Shown: positions 7,215 to 12,694 of the stretch, in pieces
How the letters are laid out: each line of letters opens with the position of its first letter
How positions within the stretch are numbered: the stretch's first letter is position 1
Source: Candidatus Falkowiibacteriota bacterium
GTDB lineage: Bacteria > Patescibacteriota > Patescibacteriia > Patescibacteriales > GWC2-42-12
Direction: 5' to 3'
DNA length: 12,960 nucleotides
Assembly: GCA_016208065.1 (NCBI GenBank)
Contig: JACQYU010000046.1
Span: 1 to 12,960 of the forward strand
Program-made: the position numbers and the translations under genes
The notes under the pieces: model-generated
Seen by the model: the letters and a program-made list of their open reading frames with translations, nothing else
Told to the model about the DNA's origin: nothing
Databases searched by the model: none

Positions 7215-7347
7215 GAGTAGTTAAAAATTTAAAAATCAAAATGGAAAATGGCGATTAAAAATGCAAAATTAAATAATTTTAAAATTTATAAATTTTTAAT
7301 TTTACACTGTCATTTTTATTTTTGATTTTTTCATTTTAAATTTTTTA
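7215..7347. repeat. AT-rich imperfect inverted repeat between tRNA-Leu and RNase J
   Basis: This gap is almost entirely A/T. The left part (about 7221-7273) and the reverse complement of the right part (about 7294-7347) share runs such as AAATCAAAA and AAAATTAAA in the same order, with substitutions and small gaps. They surround an A/T-only centre. No gene is visible. It could be a decayed dispersed palindrome or simply low-complexity sequence; only the loose symmetry is seen. Confidence 0.35.
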
Positions 7348-7350
7348 GTG

Positions 7351-7434
7351 TGCCGAAGAGAGGACTCGAACCTCCATGGAGTTGCCCCCACTAGCTCCTG
7401 AAGCTAGCGCGTCTGCCAGTTTCGCCACTTCGGC
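7351..7434 (-). tRNA. tRNA-Leu(CAG)
   Basis: The acceptor stem GCCGAAG/CTTCGGC is perfect and is followed by discriminator A; CCA is not encoded (CAC follows). The anticodon stem CTAGC/GCTAG closes TTCAGGA, giving anticodon CAG, which reads CTG. A long variable arm (class II) and a normal TTCGAGT T-loop are present. The length is 84 nt. Confidence 0.97.
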
Positions 7435-7459
7435 AATATTAATTTAAAATATCTAAGAG

Positions 7460-7496
7460 GGTAAGCTGGCGCGCCTGCCAGTCTCGCCATATCCGC
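7460..7496 (-). pseudogene. 5'-half remnant of a second tRNA-Leu
   Basis: Starting at 7496, the minus strand reads like an acceptor strand (GCGGATA), then the leucine-type D-arm TGGCGAGACTGGCAGGCGC, then CCAGCTT as the start of an anticodon arm. It closely matches the 5' half of the intact tRNA-Leu(CAG) 25 nt downstream. No partner for the CCAGC strand, no T-arm and no TATCCGC 3' acceptor strand follow. It looks like a decayed or truncated duplicate. The remaining stretch to 7565 shows nothing I recognise. Confidence 0.6.
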
Positions 7497-7565
7497 GGCT
7501 AAATTTATTTTTTATCTAAATTTTAAGACCCGCTTGATCGCCGGAGATCGTCAATTATGAGCCTT

Positions 7566-9509
7566 TTACCAAACAATTTTTTTACCGGTATTTATGTACC
7601 ATTGATTAACGCCGCCGAAACGATCACTCGGCAAGATAATGCTTTTTACGTTGAAGCCTTTAATTTTTTTTGATTGAACGTAAGTATAGTTAGGACTATA
7701 AAGAAATATGGCCGGTTCATCTTCGGCGATAATTTCCTGAAATTTTTTATACTTTTCTTGGCGCGCTTTAATATCAGAAATTAAACGGCCGTCTTCTAAT
7801 AATTTATCAACCTCCTTATTAGCATAGTCGGCGATATTTAAGCCGAATTGGCCGATCTGAGAAGAATGCCAAAAGGCGTAAGGGTCTGGATCGGCGCCGG
7901 TTATTTCCCCATAAATTAAAGCGTTAAAATTTCTTGATTTAATAATATCAACTTGAATTTGATTGGCCGGAACCAAATGAACCTCTGTTTTTACATTAAT
8001 ATCATTCCAAAATTTAGCAATCAATTCGGCGGTTTTTCCATATTCTTGGTTATCCACGGTAGTTAACGGCACAATCAAATAATCATTATTCTTCATCAGC
8101 CATTTTCCCGCTCCCATTTTTATTTTAGCTTCAGCTTGCTTTTTAATAGCTTCTTCTTTAGCCGTTAAGTCCGCTTGAGCCTGGGCTATGTCTGCCGCGG
8201 TTAATTCTATAATTTTCCAGCCGGCTTCGGCCAATAAGCGGCTTGATGACGCTATATTATAATTATATTTTTTGATTTCGCTGTTATAAGCGAAATTATT
8301 AGATAATATCGGACCGTCAATAATACGAGCATTGCCGGCCATAACTTCACTAACTATTTTATTTTTATCAATGGCGTAGGCTAAGGCTTGGCGCACCTTT
8401 TTATCGGCTATGGCCGGATTGGATTTTAGGTTAAAAAACATGGCTGAAATTTTCGGCAAATTAAGATTATAAAAATTTAAAGAATCTTGCGCTACCACTT
8501 GCGGCCTGTTAAACTCCGATAAATAGCTGATTCCATCGATTAAATTATTATTTAAAGCCGAAATTATTTCTTCTAAATTGCCAAAAAGCTTGAAGCTAAT
8601 GGTATTAATATAAGCCTTGGAGCCGTAATAACTATCATTACGAATTAAAATATAAGTCCTGATGTTGCCGGATCTGTCTTTTACCAATGACTTAAATTTA
8701 TATTTGCCTGATCCGACCGGCTTTAAATTCAATTCAGCCAAACTGGCTGAAGTCGGTTCAATTTGCTGCCAAAGTTCTTGCGGCAGTATGCCAAAATTCA
8801 ATAAATCCAAAAAAGCGGCGTATGGCTCGGCTAAACTAAATTTAATAGTCTTATCATCGACTTTAAAAATTTCCACACCGGTAAAACCGGCGCGCAAAGG
8901 AGATTTATACCTAACATTTTTGATAGTTTCAAAAGTAAAAATTATATCATCAACGGTTAAAGGGCTTCCATTATGCCAAATAGCGTCTAACCTTATTTTT
9001 ATGGTATAAGTTTTTCCGTCCGAGCTTATTTCATAACTTTCGGCCAAATCATTTACCAGCTCGGCATTGCCGTTTCTTTTAAATAACGACGAATAAACTA
9101 ATTCGGCAATATCGCTATCAAGGTCGCTAACGCTCGCATATAAAGGATTAATATATTTTATTGAACCGATAGTTCCCTCAACATAATCACCGCCGGCCAC
9201 CGGTATAATTTGCAAATGTGTTTTGTAAAATCTGGCGGCTAAAAATACCAAGCTAAGAAGGATAACCGCAAAACAAGCGCCGATTACTAATTTTTCGGAC
9301 GCATTTAAATATATTTTAATATATTTTAGCTGTTTAAAGCTCGGCCACCTTGATTTAGCCAAAGAAAAAACCAATTTCTTATCTAATTCGGCCTGAGTCC
9401 GTCCAAGCTGAAAAGTATTTTTTAATCCTTTGAATTTATATCCAAAATTAAAAGCAAAACTTTTAATCTTGTTAAAAAATTGGGTTATTTTATTTCTTAA
9501 TGAGTCCAC
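7566..9509 (-). CDS. Membrane-anchored family-5 (oligopeptide-type) substrate-binding protein
   Basis: A 647-residue protein with a cytoplasmic N-terminus of about 73 residues and a single membrane anchor (about 74-93, VIGACFAVILLSLVFLAARF). The SBP_bac_5 fold covers about 105-640. Visible landmarks are GGDYVEGTIGSIKYINPL (about 106-123), the family signature region KVRQALAYAIDKNKIV (371-386), and GADPDPYAFWHSS (538-550). An A/K/E-rich helical insertion lies at about 437-465. Family members capture peptides or other small solutes outside the membrane for ABC importers. No permease or ATPase gene is in this window, so the partner and substrate are unknown. The start is taken as GTG at 9509, because the frame is closed by a stop 15 nt upstream and no ATG precedes the anchor. 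Confidence 0.88.
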   Translation of the reverse strand: MDSLRNKITQFFNKIKSFAFNFGYKFKGLKNTFQLGRTQAELDKKLVFSLAKSRWPSFKQLKYIKIYLNASEKLVIGACFAVILLSLVFLAARFYKTHLQIIPVAGGDYVEGTIGSIKYINPLYASVSDLDSDIAELVYSSLFKRNGNAELVNDLAESYEISSDGKTYTIKIRLDAIWHNGSPLTVDDIIFTFETIKNVRYKSPLRAGFTGVEIFKVDDKTIKFSLAEPYAAFLDLLNFGILPQELWQQIEPTSASLAELNLKPVGSGKYKFKSLVKDRSGNIRTYILIRNDSYYGSKAYINTISFKLFGNLEEIISALNNNLIDGISYLSEFNRPQVVAQDSLNFYNLNLPKISAMFFNLKSNPAIADKKVRQALAYAIDKNKIVSEVMAGNARIIDGPILSNNFAYNSEIKKYNYNIASSSRLLAEAGWKIIELTAADIAQAQADLTAKEEAIKKQAEAKIKMGAGKWLMKNNDYLIVPLTTVDNQEYGKTAELIAKFWNDINVKTEVHLVPANQIQVDIIKSRNFNALIYGEITGADPDPYAFWHSSQIGQFGLNIADYANKEVDKLLEDGRLISDIKARQEKYKKFQEIIAEDEPAIFLYSPNYTYVQSKKIKGFNVKSIILPSDRFGGVNQWYINTGKKIVW

Positions 9510-9521
9510 TTTTAATGATGT

Positions 9522-9616
9522 TTAACCGCTGATTAGCTTAACCGCGCTAGATAATCATTTAATCCAATGCTTAATTTTTAAGTGCCGAGTGAATATCTAA
9601 TAGGGTTAACCGCGCT
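9522..9616. repeat. Three direct copies of TTAACCGC upstream of the binding-protein gene
   Basis: TTAACCGC occurs at 9522-9529. The longer TTAACCGCGCT occurs at 9538-9548 and 9606-9616. All are in the same orientation, in the 209-nt gap before the substrate-binding-protein gene. They could be regulator sites or chance, as no clear promoter is seen beside them. Confidence 0.35.
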
Positions 9617-9625
9617 TACCAGCCG

Positions 9626-9686
9626 AAAAAACTATTTATCGCCGCTTCGCGGGATCCCGCACGCAAAAATGCAAATTAACGCGGCG
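9626..9686 (-). terminator. Possible terminator after secG
   Basis: On the minus strand CGCCGC (9686-9681) pairs with GCGGCG (9645-9640). The enclosed region holds the perfect 12-bp palindrome GCGGGATCCCGC (9649-9660). A run of six T follows, 8 nt after the outer stem (9631-9626). The distance from stem to T-run is longer than ideal, so this is a weak call. Confidence 0.4.
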
Positions 9687-9718
9687 GAATAAATTAAAAT
9701 TGCTTGAGCATTGCTAAT

Positions 9719-9940
9719 TTAGCCTTTATACAATAAAATAACGGCTAATGAGATCGAAAAGAATAAAACAGCTAAAATTATGGTTGCGATGAATAATTTT
9801 TTTTCTATGCCTCTTTTAGTGCGGTAGATATTTCCTGTGCCTCCAAAAACACCCGACAACCCGGCTCCGCGGTTCTGCAAAAGAATCGCTAACATTAAGA
9901 GGGCCGCTATAACAATTTGGATTATTTGTAAATTTTTCAT
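9719..9940 (-). CDS. secG: Protein translocase subunit SecG
   Basis: The protein is 73 residues with two hydrophobic helices (about 4-21 and 49-70). They are joined by the conserved loop LLQNRGAGLSGVFGGTG, the SecG signature, followed by a basic stretch YRTKRGIEKK. SecG binds SecYE in the cytoplasmic membrane and assists SecA-driven protein export. The length is normal for the family. The start is ATG at 9940, 43 nt after the rplT stop, so it may be transcribed with the infC operon. A possible terminator follows. Confidence 0.95.
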   Translation of the reverse strand: MKNLQIIQIVIAALLMLAILLQNRGAGLSGVFGGTGNIYRTKRGIEKKLFIATIILAVLFFSISLAVILLYKG

Positions 9941-9983
9941 GAAATTTTAGTTAAACAAAAAGCTATTAAACGGCAAGCCTGGT

Positions 9984-10331
9984 TTATTTCTTTATTTGCT
10001 CTAAGATTCTAACCAAAACATTTTTATTGTTAACCGCTAAATCGGCTAAAATTTTCCTATCCAGCTCAATTTGATTAATTTTTAGAAGATGGATAAATTT
10101 AGAGTAAGATAGGCCGTGCTCTTTGGCAAAAACGCTGATTTTTATCTGCCATAAAGCTCGATTATCCCGCTTTTTTAAGCGGCGATCAATATAAGCGCGG
10201 ACACCGGCTTTAACCACGGCGGTTGAAGCGGCGCGCATTAAATTTTTCCTGCCCCACTTATAGCCTTTGGCTTTTTTAAGCAAATTTCTTCTTTTTTTGA
10301 GATGTGTTATCGCTCTCTTAACTCTTGGCAT
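9984..10331 (-). CDS. rplT: 50S ribosomal protein L20
   Basis: The protein is 115 residues, usual for L20. The basic N-terminal arm (MPRVKRAITHLKKRRNLLKK, then AKGYKWGRKN) and the globular part with AYIDRRLKKRDNRALWQIKI are typical. L20 binds 23S rRNA early in large-subunit assembly, and in several bacteria it represses its own operon. The start is ATG at 10331, which overlaps the last 14 nt of rpmI in a different frame. This overlap suggests translational coupling of L35 and L20. Confidence 0.98.
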   Translation of the reverse strand: MPRVKRAITHLKKRRNLLKKAKGYKWGRKNLMRAASTAVVKAGVRAYIDRRLKKRDNRALWQIKISVFAKEHGLSYSKFIHLLKINQIELDRKILADLAVNNKNVLVRILEQIKK

Positions 10332-10527
10332 AATTGTATGGCATTAATTGTTTAATTGCTCTTTTTTCCGTATGGGAAATATTAATATCTCGACGCTTGT
10401 TTCTTTTAACCTTGCCTGATTCACGGGAATTAAAATGGTCTTGGCCGGCTTTTCTTTTTAAAATCTTCTCGTTTTTAGTTACTTTAAAGCGTTTGGCCGT
10501 TGCTTTATGGGTTTTTATTTTCGGCAT
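10318..10527 (-). CDS. rpmI: 50S ribosomal protein L35
   Basis: A very basic 69-residue protein beginning MPKIKTHKATAKRFKVT, the L35 signature, with KRKAGQDHFNSRESGKVKR following. The C-terminal part is slightly longer than in many homologues and ends NYAKS because the frame runs 14 nt into rplT. It sits in the conserved infC-rpmI-rplT order. The start is ATG at 10527, after a hairpin at 10543-10569 that separates it from infC. No strong Shine-Dalgarno is visible. Confidence 0.97.
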   Translation of the reverse strand: MPKIKTHKATAKRFKVTKNEKILKRKAGQDHFNSRESGKVKRNKRRDINISHTEKRAIKQLMPYNYAKS

Positions 10528-10542
10528 ATGGCATTCTTAAAC

Positions 10543-10569
10543 AAAAAACAGGTAAAATACCTGGTTTTT
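10543..10569 (-). terminator. Hairpin with U-run between infC and rpmI (attenuator candidate)
   Basis: On the minus strand CAGGTA (10563-10558) pairs with TACCTG (10554-10549) across a 3-nt loop. The stem is extended by an A-run against a T-run with one bulged base. TTTTTT at 10548-10543 gives a U-tract. It sits between infC and rpmI, where partial termination would lower ribosomal-protein expression relative to IF3. It could also be a plain terminator. Confidence 0.6.
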
Positions 10570-10581
10570 CGTATTCTTAAA

Positions 10582-10857
10582 TTATTGCTTATTTATCAAT
10601 ATTATATTAAACCTTCCGCCTTGTTTTGTCAAGCCCTGCTCTATATCCATATTTAAACCAGGCGTGGCTTTTAACTTTTGATAAAATTTCTTCATAATCT
10701 CTTCGGCCTTTTCCGGATGCTGGCGTTCTCTGCCCTTTAAGATTAGCTCCAGCTTTAATTTATCGCCTCTTTCCAAAAATTTCTTAGCCTGTTCAAACCT
10801 GAAGTCAAAGTCATGCTGGCTGATTCTAACCGATAACCTAATACCTTTTATTTCCAC
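10582..10857 (-). CDS. infC: Translation initiation factor IF-3, C-terminal domain (remnant of infC)
   Basis: This 91-codon frame encodes the IF3 C-terminal domain: EIKGIRLSVRISQHDFDFR, then AKKFLERGDKLKLELILKGRERQHPEKAEE, ending GGRFNIILINKQ. It starts at GTG 10857, but the same frame stays open upstream to an in-frame TAA at 10903-10905 and encodes the lysine-rich IF3 linker. It is therefore most likely the 3' part of a single infC. The isolated C-domain of IF3 is known from E. coli work to bind the 30S subunit and retain much IF3 activity, so the fragment could in principle be functional. No good Shine-Dalgarno precedes GTG. Gene order infC-rpmI-rplT supports the identity. Confidence 0.88.
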   Translation of the reverse strand: MEIKGIRLSVRISQHDFDFRFEQAKKFLERGDKLKLELILKGRERQHPEKAEEIMKKFYQKLKATPGLNMDIEQGLTKQGGRFNIILINKQ

Positions 10858-10902
10858 TTTCTTCTGTTTAACTTTTTGTTTTTGGGCCTCTTTTTCTTTT
10901 TT

Positions 10903-10998
10903 TTATTTAAACTGCCCATAGTCAATAATTTTTTGCTGGTTAACGCGAAAACGTTTTTCTTCAAAATCAGGCTTAGGCCTTCGATATACTCTTCTCAT
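10903..10998 (-). pseudogene. infC: infC 5' fragment, N-terminal domain largely deleted, ends at an in-frame stop
   Basis: From ATG at 10998 the minus strand encodes MRRVYRRPKPDFEEKRFRVN, then QQKIIDYGQFK and TAA. The first part is the usual IF3 N-terminus, and KIIDYGQFK is the end of the N-domain just before the linker. The roughly 47-49 residues normally between RVN and the (I/K)xxDYG(K/Q)F motif are absent. The TAA replaces the tyrosine that usually follows GKF/GQFK (E. coli GKFLYEK). After the stop the same frame continues through the linker into the C-domain. This is read as one gene with an internal deletion plus a nonsense change, or as an assembly error. Confidence 0.8.
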
Positions 10999-11028
10999 TT
11001 AATAATAAATAAGCTTTGTTATATTTAT

Positions 11029-11057
11029 ATTTTAAAGTAAAATAAGCAGGAAGTCAA
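11029..11057 (-). promoter_or_regulatory. Sigma70-type promoter of the infC operon
   Basis: On the minus strand, -35 TTGACT (11057-11052), a 17-bp spacer and -10 TAAAAT (11034-11029) are seen. The expected transcript start is about 25 nt before the infC ATG at 10998. No room is left for a long L20-type leader. Confidence 0.7.
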
Positions 11058-11090
11058 CAATAAAATTAAATTTTATGAAGAAAATATATG

Positions 11091-11162
11091 AGCGGGTAAC
11101 GGGAATCGAACCCGTATCTCTACCTTGGCAAGGTAATATAATAACCATTATACGATACCCGC
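11091..11162 (-). tRNA. tRNA-Gly(GCC)
   Basis: The acceptor stem GCGGGTA/TACCCGC is perfect. The discriminator is T, the usual bacterial glycine base. The anticodon loop TTGCCAA gives GCC. The T-loop TTCGATT is normal. CCA is not encoded (CAT follows). The length is 72 nt. Confidence 0.96.
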
Positions 11163-11182
11163 ATGTTAATTTTTATTACAAG

Positions 11183-11265
11183 TGGCCCAGGTGGGAGTCG
11201 AACCCACATGTCTATAAGACGCAACATTTTAAGTGTTGTGCGTATACCAATTTCGCCACTGGGCC
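11183..11265 (-). tRNA. tRNA-Leu(TAA)
   Basis: The acceptor stem GGCCCAG/CTGGGCC is perfect, with discriminator A and no encoded CCA. The anticodon stem CAACA/TGTTG closes CTTAAAA, giving anticodon TAA. The long variable arm GTC-TTATA-GAC marks class II. It starts 3 nt after the stop codon of the HNH gene, so HNH transcripts must run into it. Confidence 0.97.
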
Positions 11266-11268
11266 ATA

Positions 11269-11739
11269 TTATTTTTTACGGTTTTTGCCACGATGTGTTG
11301 GTTTTAAGCTATGGCAATTAGGGCAAAGAATTCTCAAATTTTTTATTCTATTATCACGGCTATCGCCATTTATATGATCAAGCTCTAGCGGCAAACGTCC
11401 GTCCGGTGAAATTTTTGCCCAGCCGCATTCTTCACATTTAGGTAATTTTAATTTTACCTTATATAATCTTTTTTTTAACTTATAACTTTGGAAACTGCTA
11501 TTTTTAACTAAAATTTTATCTAAAGCAATCCTCGGGCTACTAAAACCTGTTAATCCCTTATTCCAACCGCGCCCTTTAAGATGGCCTGTCTTTATTTTAA
11601 AAATAACCAAATATTTTTTTATTTGATTATAATTTCCGCCAGCCTGCCTTAACCCAAGCAATTTTAAAACCTGCCTAACGCTAGTTGATTTTTTAACTGC
11701 TTCTTTTAATTGTTGTTCGGTCCAACTTCTTGTTCTCAT
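11269..11739 (-). CDS. HNH endonuclease with N-terminal DNA-binding region
   Basis: The preferred start is ATG at 11739, giving 156 residues (MRTRSWTEQQLKEAVKKSTS...). An ATG 13 codons earlier is in frame but would lie upstream of the -10 box. The N-terminal part (about 5-60) has the helix-rich WTEQQL...VLKLLGL...GGNYNQIKKYL...GRGWNKG layout found before HNH domains in many mobile endonucleases. The C-terminal HNH domain has zinc pairs CEEC (102-105) and CPNC (139-142). The core LELDHINGDSRDNRIKNLRI contains D121-H122, N124 and N134, and is followed by H143. It probably nicks or cuts DNA, perhaps as a free-standing homing-type gene. It sits between tmRNA and tRNA-Leu, next to a tRNA-like fragment, which suggests insertion. 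Confidence 0.85.
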   Translation of the reverse strand: MRTRSWTEQQLKEAVKKSTSVRQVLKLLGLRQAGGNYNQIKKYLVIFKIKTGHLKGRGWNKGLTGFSSPRIALDKILVKNSSFQSYKLKKRLYKVKLKLPKCEECGWAKISPDGRLPLELDHINGDSRDNRIKNLRILCPNCHSLKPTHRGKNRKK

Positions 11740-11746
11740 ATATATT

Positions 11747-11775
11747 ATTATATCATAATGGTAATGATATAACAA
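11747..11775 (-). promoter_or_regulatory. HNH gene promoter with an internal dyad
   Basis: On the minus strand, -35 TTGTTA (11775-11770), a 17-bp spacer and -10 TATAAT (11752-11747) are seen. The -10 ends 7 nt before the ATG at 11739, so the transcript is probably leaderless. The inverted repeat TTATATCAT/ATGATATAA (11748-11756 and 11764-11772, 7-nt spacer) covers the spacer and most of the -10, a good position for repressor binding. Confidence 0.6.
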
Positions 11776-11782
11776 CATACAT

Positions 11783-11812
11783 GTTTACGCGTATGCCAGT
11801 TCTGTCGTTGAA
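11783..11812 (-). pseudogene. tRNA-Leu D-arm-like fragment
   Basis: The minus strand around 11806-11787 reads CGACAGAACTGGCATACGCG. It closely resembles the D-arm of leucine tRNAs (compare GGCGAAACTGGCAGACGCG in tRNA-Leu(CAG) of this window). No acceptor stem, anticodon arm or T-arm can be built around it. It lies between the 3' end of tmRNA and the HNH promoter. Confidence 0.35.
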
Positions 11813-11817
11813 CTTTG

Positions 11818-12204
11818 TGGAGATGAGGGGAATTGAACCCCTGTCTAATAAATTTCTTAGAGCATATTTACAGATTAGACCGGTTTGTTTTATCGCTAGC
11901 GCCGTAAAAACCGAACAAAATCGGCGCTAGCCAGCTTTAATTTTTTAAAATAACCGGCTAAAGCATCCGGCTATCCGAGCCTAAAATATTGCACCCGTGA
12001 TCCGGCCCTTAGGCTAAACCGGGCGGATGGTTGCGGCTATTAAGCGGCAACGGTTGCAAAGGCCGGCATTTTCCAAGAAAATGTCGCTTTGCTTAATAAG
12101 TTTTTGACGCTTATTTTGTTTTCAAGCGCGGTTTAAAGTGGCGCCCTTGATGAGCACTTCTGAATGCTTTTAAGAAAATTTTATTATCGATGCCTGGCAT
12201 CCCC
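11818..12204 (-). ncRNA. ssrA: tmRNA (ssrA)
   Basis: The 5' end GGGGATG pairs with CATCTCC at the 3' end, forming the tRNA-like acceptor, with discriminator A. The T-arm is AGGGG-TTCAATT-CCCCT. The tag frame follows GTC (12108-12106): 21 codons (12105-12043) reading KNLLSKATFS...PAFATVAA, then tandem stops TAA TAG. The hydrophobic VAA end is the usual ClpXP-type degradation signal. GC-rich pseudoknot-like segments flank the tag. CCA is not encoded. The gene starts 13 nt after smpB, which encodes its protein partner. Together they rescue stalled ribosomes and mark the incomplete protein for degradation. Confidence 0.95.
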
Positions 12205-12217
12205 TATCAAGAATTTT

Positions 12218-12691
12218 CTATCTTCTAAATATTTGTTTTGTTAAAGTTCGGATGCTTCTATCTAGCTCCCGCTTCTTAATTACTTCCCGTTTGTCATACT
12301 TTTTTCTGCCTTTACCAACGCCGAATTCCAATTTTATAAAACTATGCTTAGTATATATTTTAACCGGCACTAATGTCAAGCCTTGCTCGTCTTTTTTGCC
12401 TAATAAATACGCGATTTCTTTCTTCTTCAGAAGCAATTTGCGCGACCTGGTCGGATCGTAATTCGGCCGGTCGCCCGCAAATTTATACAAAGGGATATGG
12501 GAATTAATTAAATAAGCTTCTGGCAAAATTTTATTTTTGCTTTTTTTAAAAGTTACATAACTGCCCTTTAAGCTTACATGCCCGGTTTTAACGGATTTAA
12601 CTTCATAACCCAATAAAACCAAGCCGGCTTCATAAGTTTCTTGGATATCATAATCAAAATTGGCTCGTTTATTATAAGCTAGCACGGGCAT
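12218..12691 (-). CDS. smpB: SsrA-binding protein SmpB
   Basis: The 157-residue protein matches SmpB along its whole length. NKRANFDYDIQETYEAGLVL and GYEVKSVKTGHVSLKGSYV form the start of the beta barrel. DPTRSRKLLLKKKEI and GLTLVPVKIYTKHSFIKLEFGVGKGRKKYDKR are the best conserved stretches. The basic C-terminal tail (KKRELDRSIRTLTKQIFRR) becomes helical in the ribosomal mRNA channel. SmpB binds the tRNA-like part of tmRNA and delivers it to stalled ribosomes; ssrA lies 13 nt downstream. The start is ATG at 12691. The only Shine-Dalgarno-like sequence, AGGGGG, lies in a hairpin belonging to the palindromic element upstream. Confidence 0.98.
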   Translation of the reverse strand: MPVLAYNKRANFDYDIQETYEAGLVLLGYEVKSVKTGHVSLKGSYVTFKKSKNKILPEAYLINSHIPLYKFAGDRPNYDPTRSRKLLLKKKEIAYLLGKKDEQGLTLVPVKIYTKHSFIKLEFGVGKGRKKYDKREVIKKRELDRSIRTLTKQIFRR

Positions 12692-12694
12692 AAA

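Noticed and set aside
10903..10905. In-frame TAA in infC as programmed recoding or frameshifting
   Set aside because: The frame is the same on both sides, so frameshifting would have to happen twice. The neighbouring TTTAAAT is not in slippery phase. UAA reassignment is unlikely because most other genes in the window end in TAA.
11075..11377. Plus-strand open frame over the tRNA-Gly/tRNA-Leu region
   Set aside because: It is formed by the complement of two tRNAs and the HNH 3' end; no protein family is recognisable.
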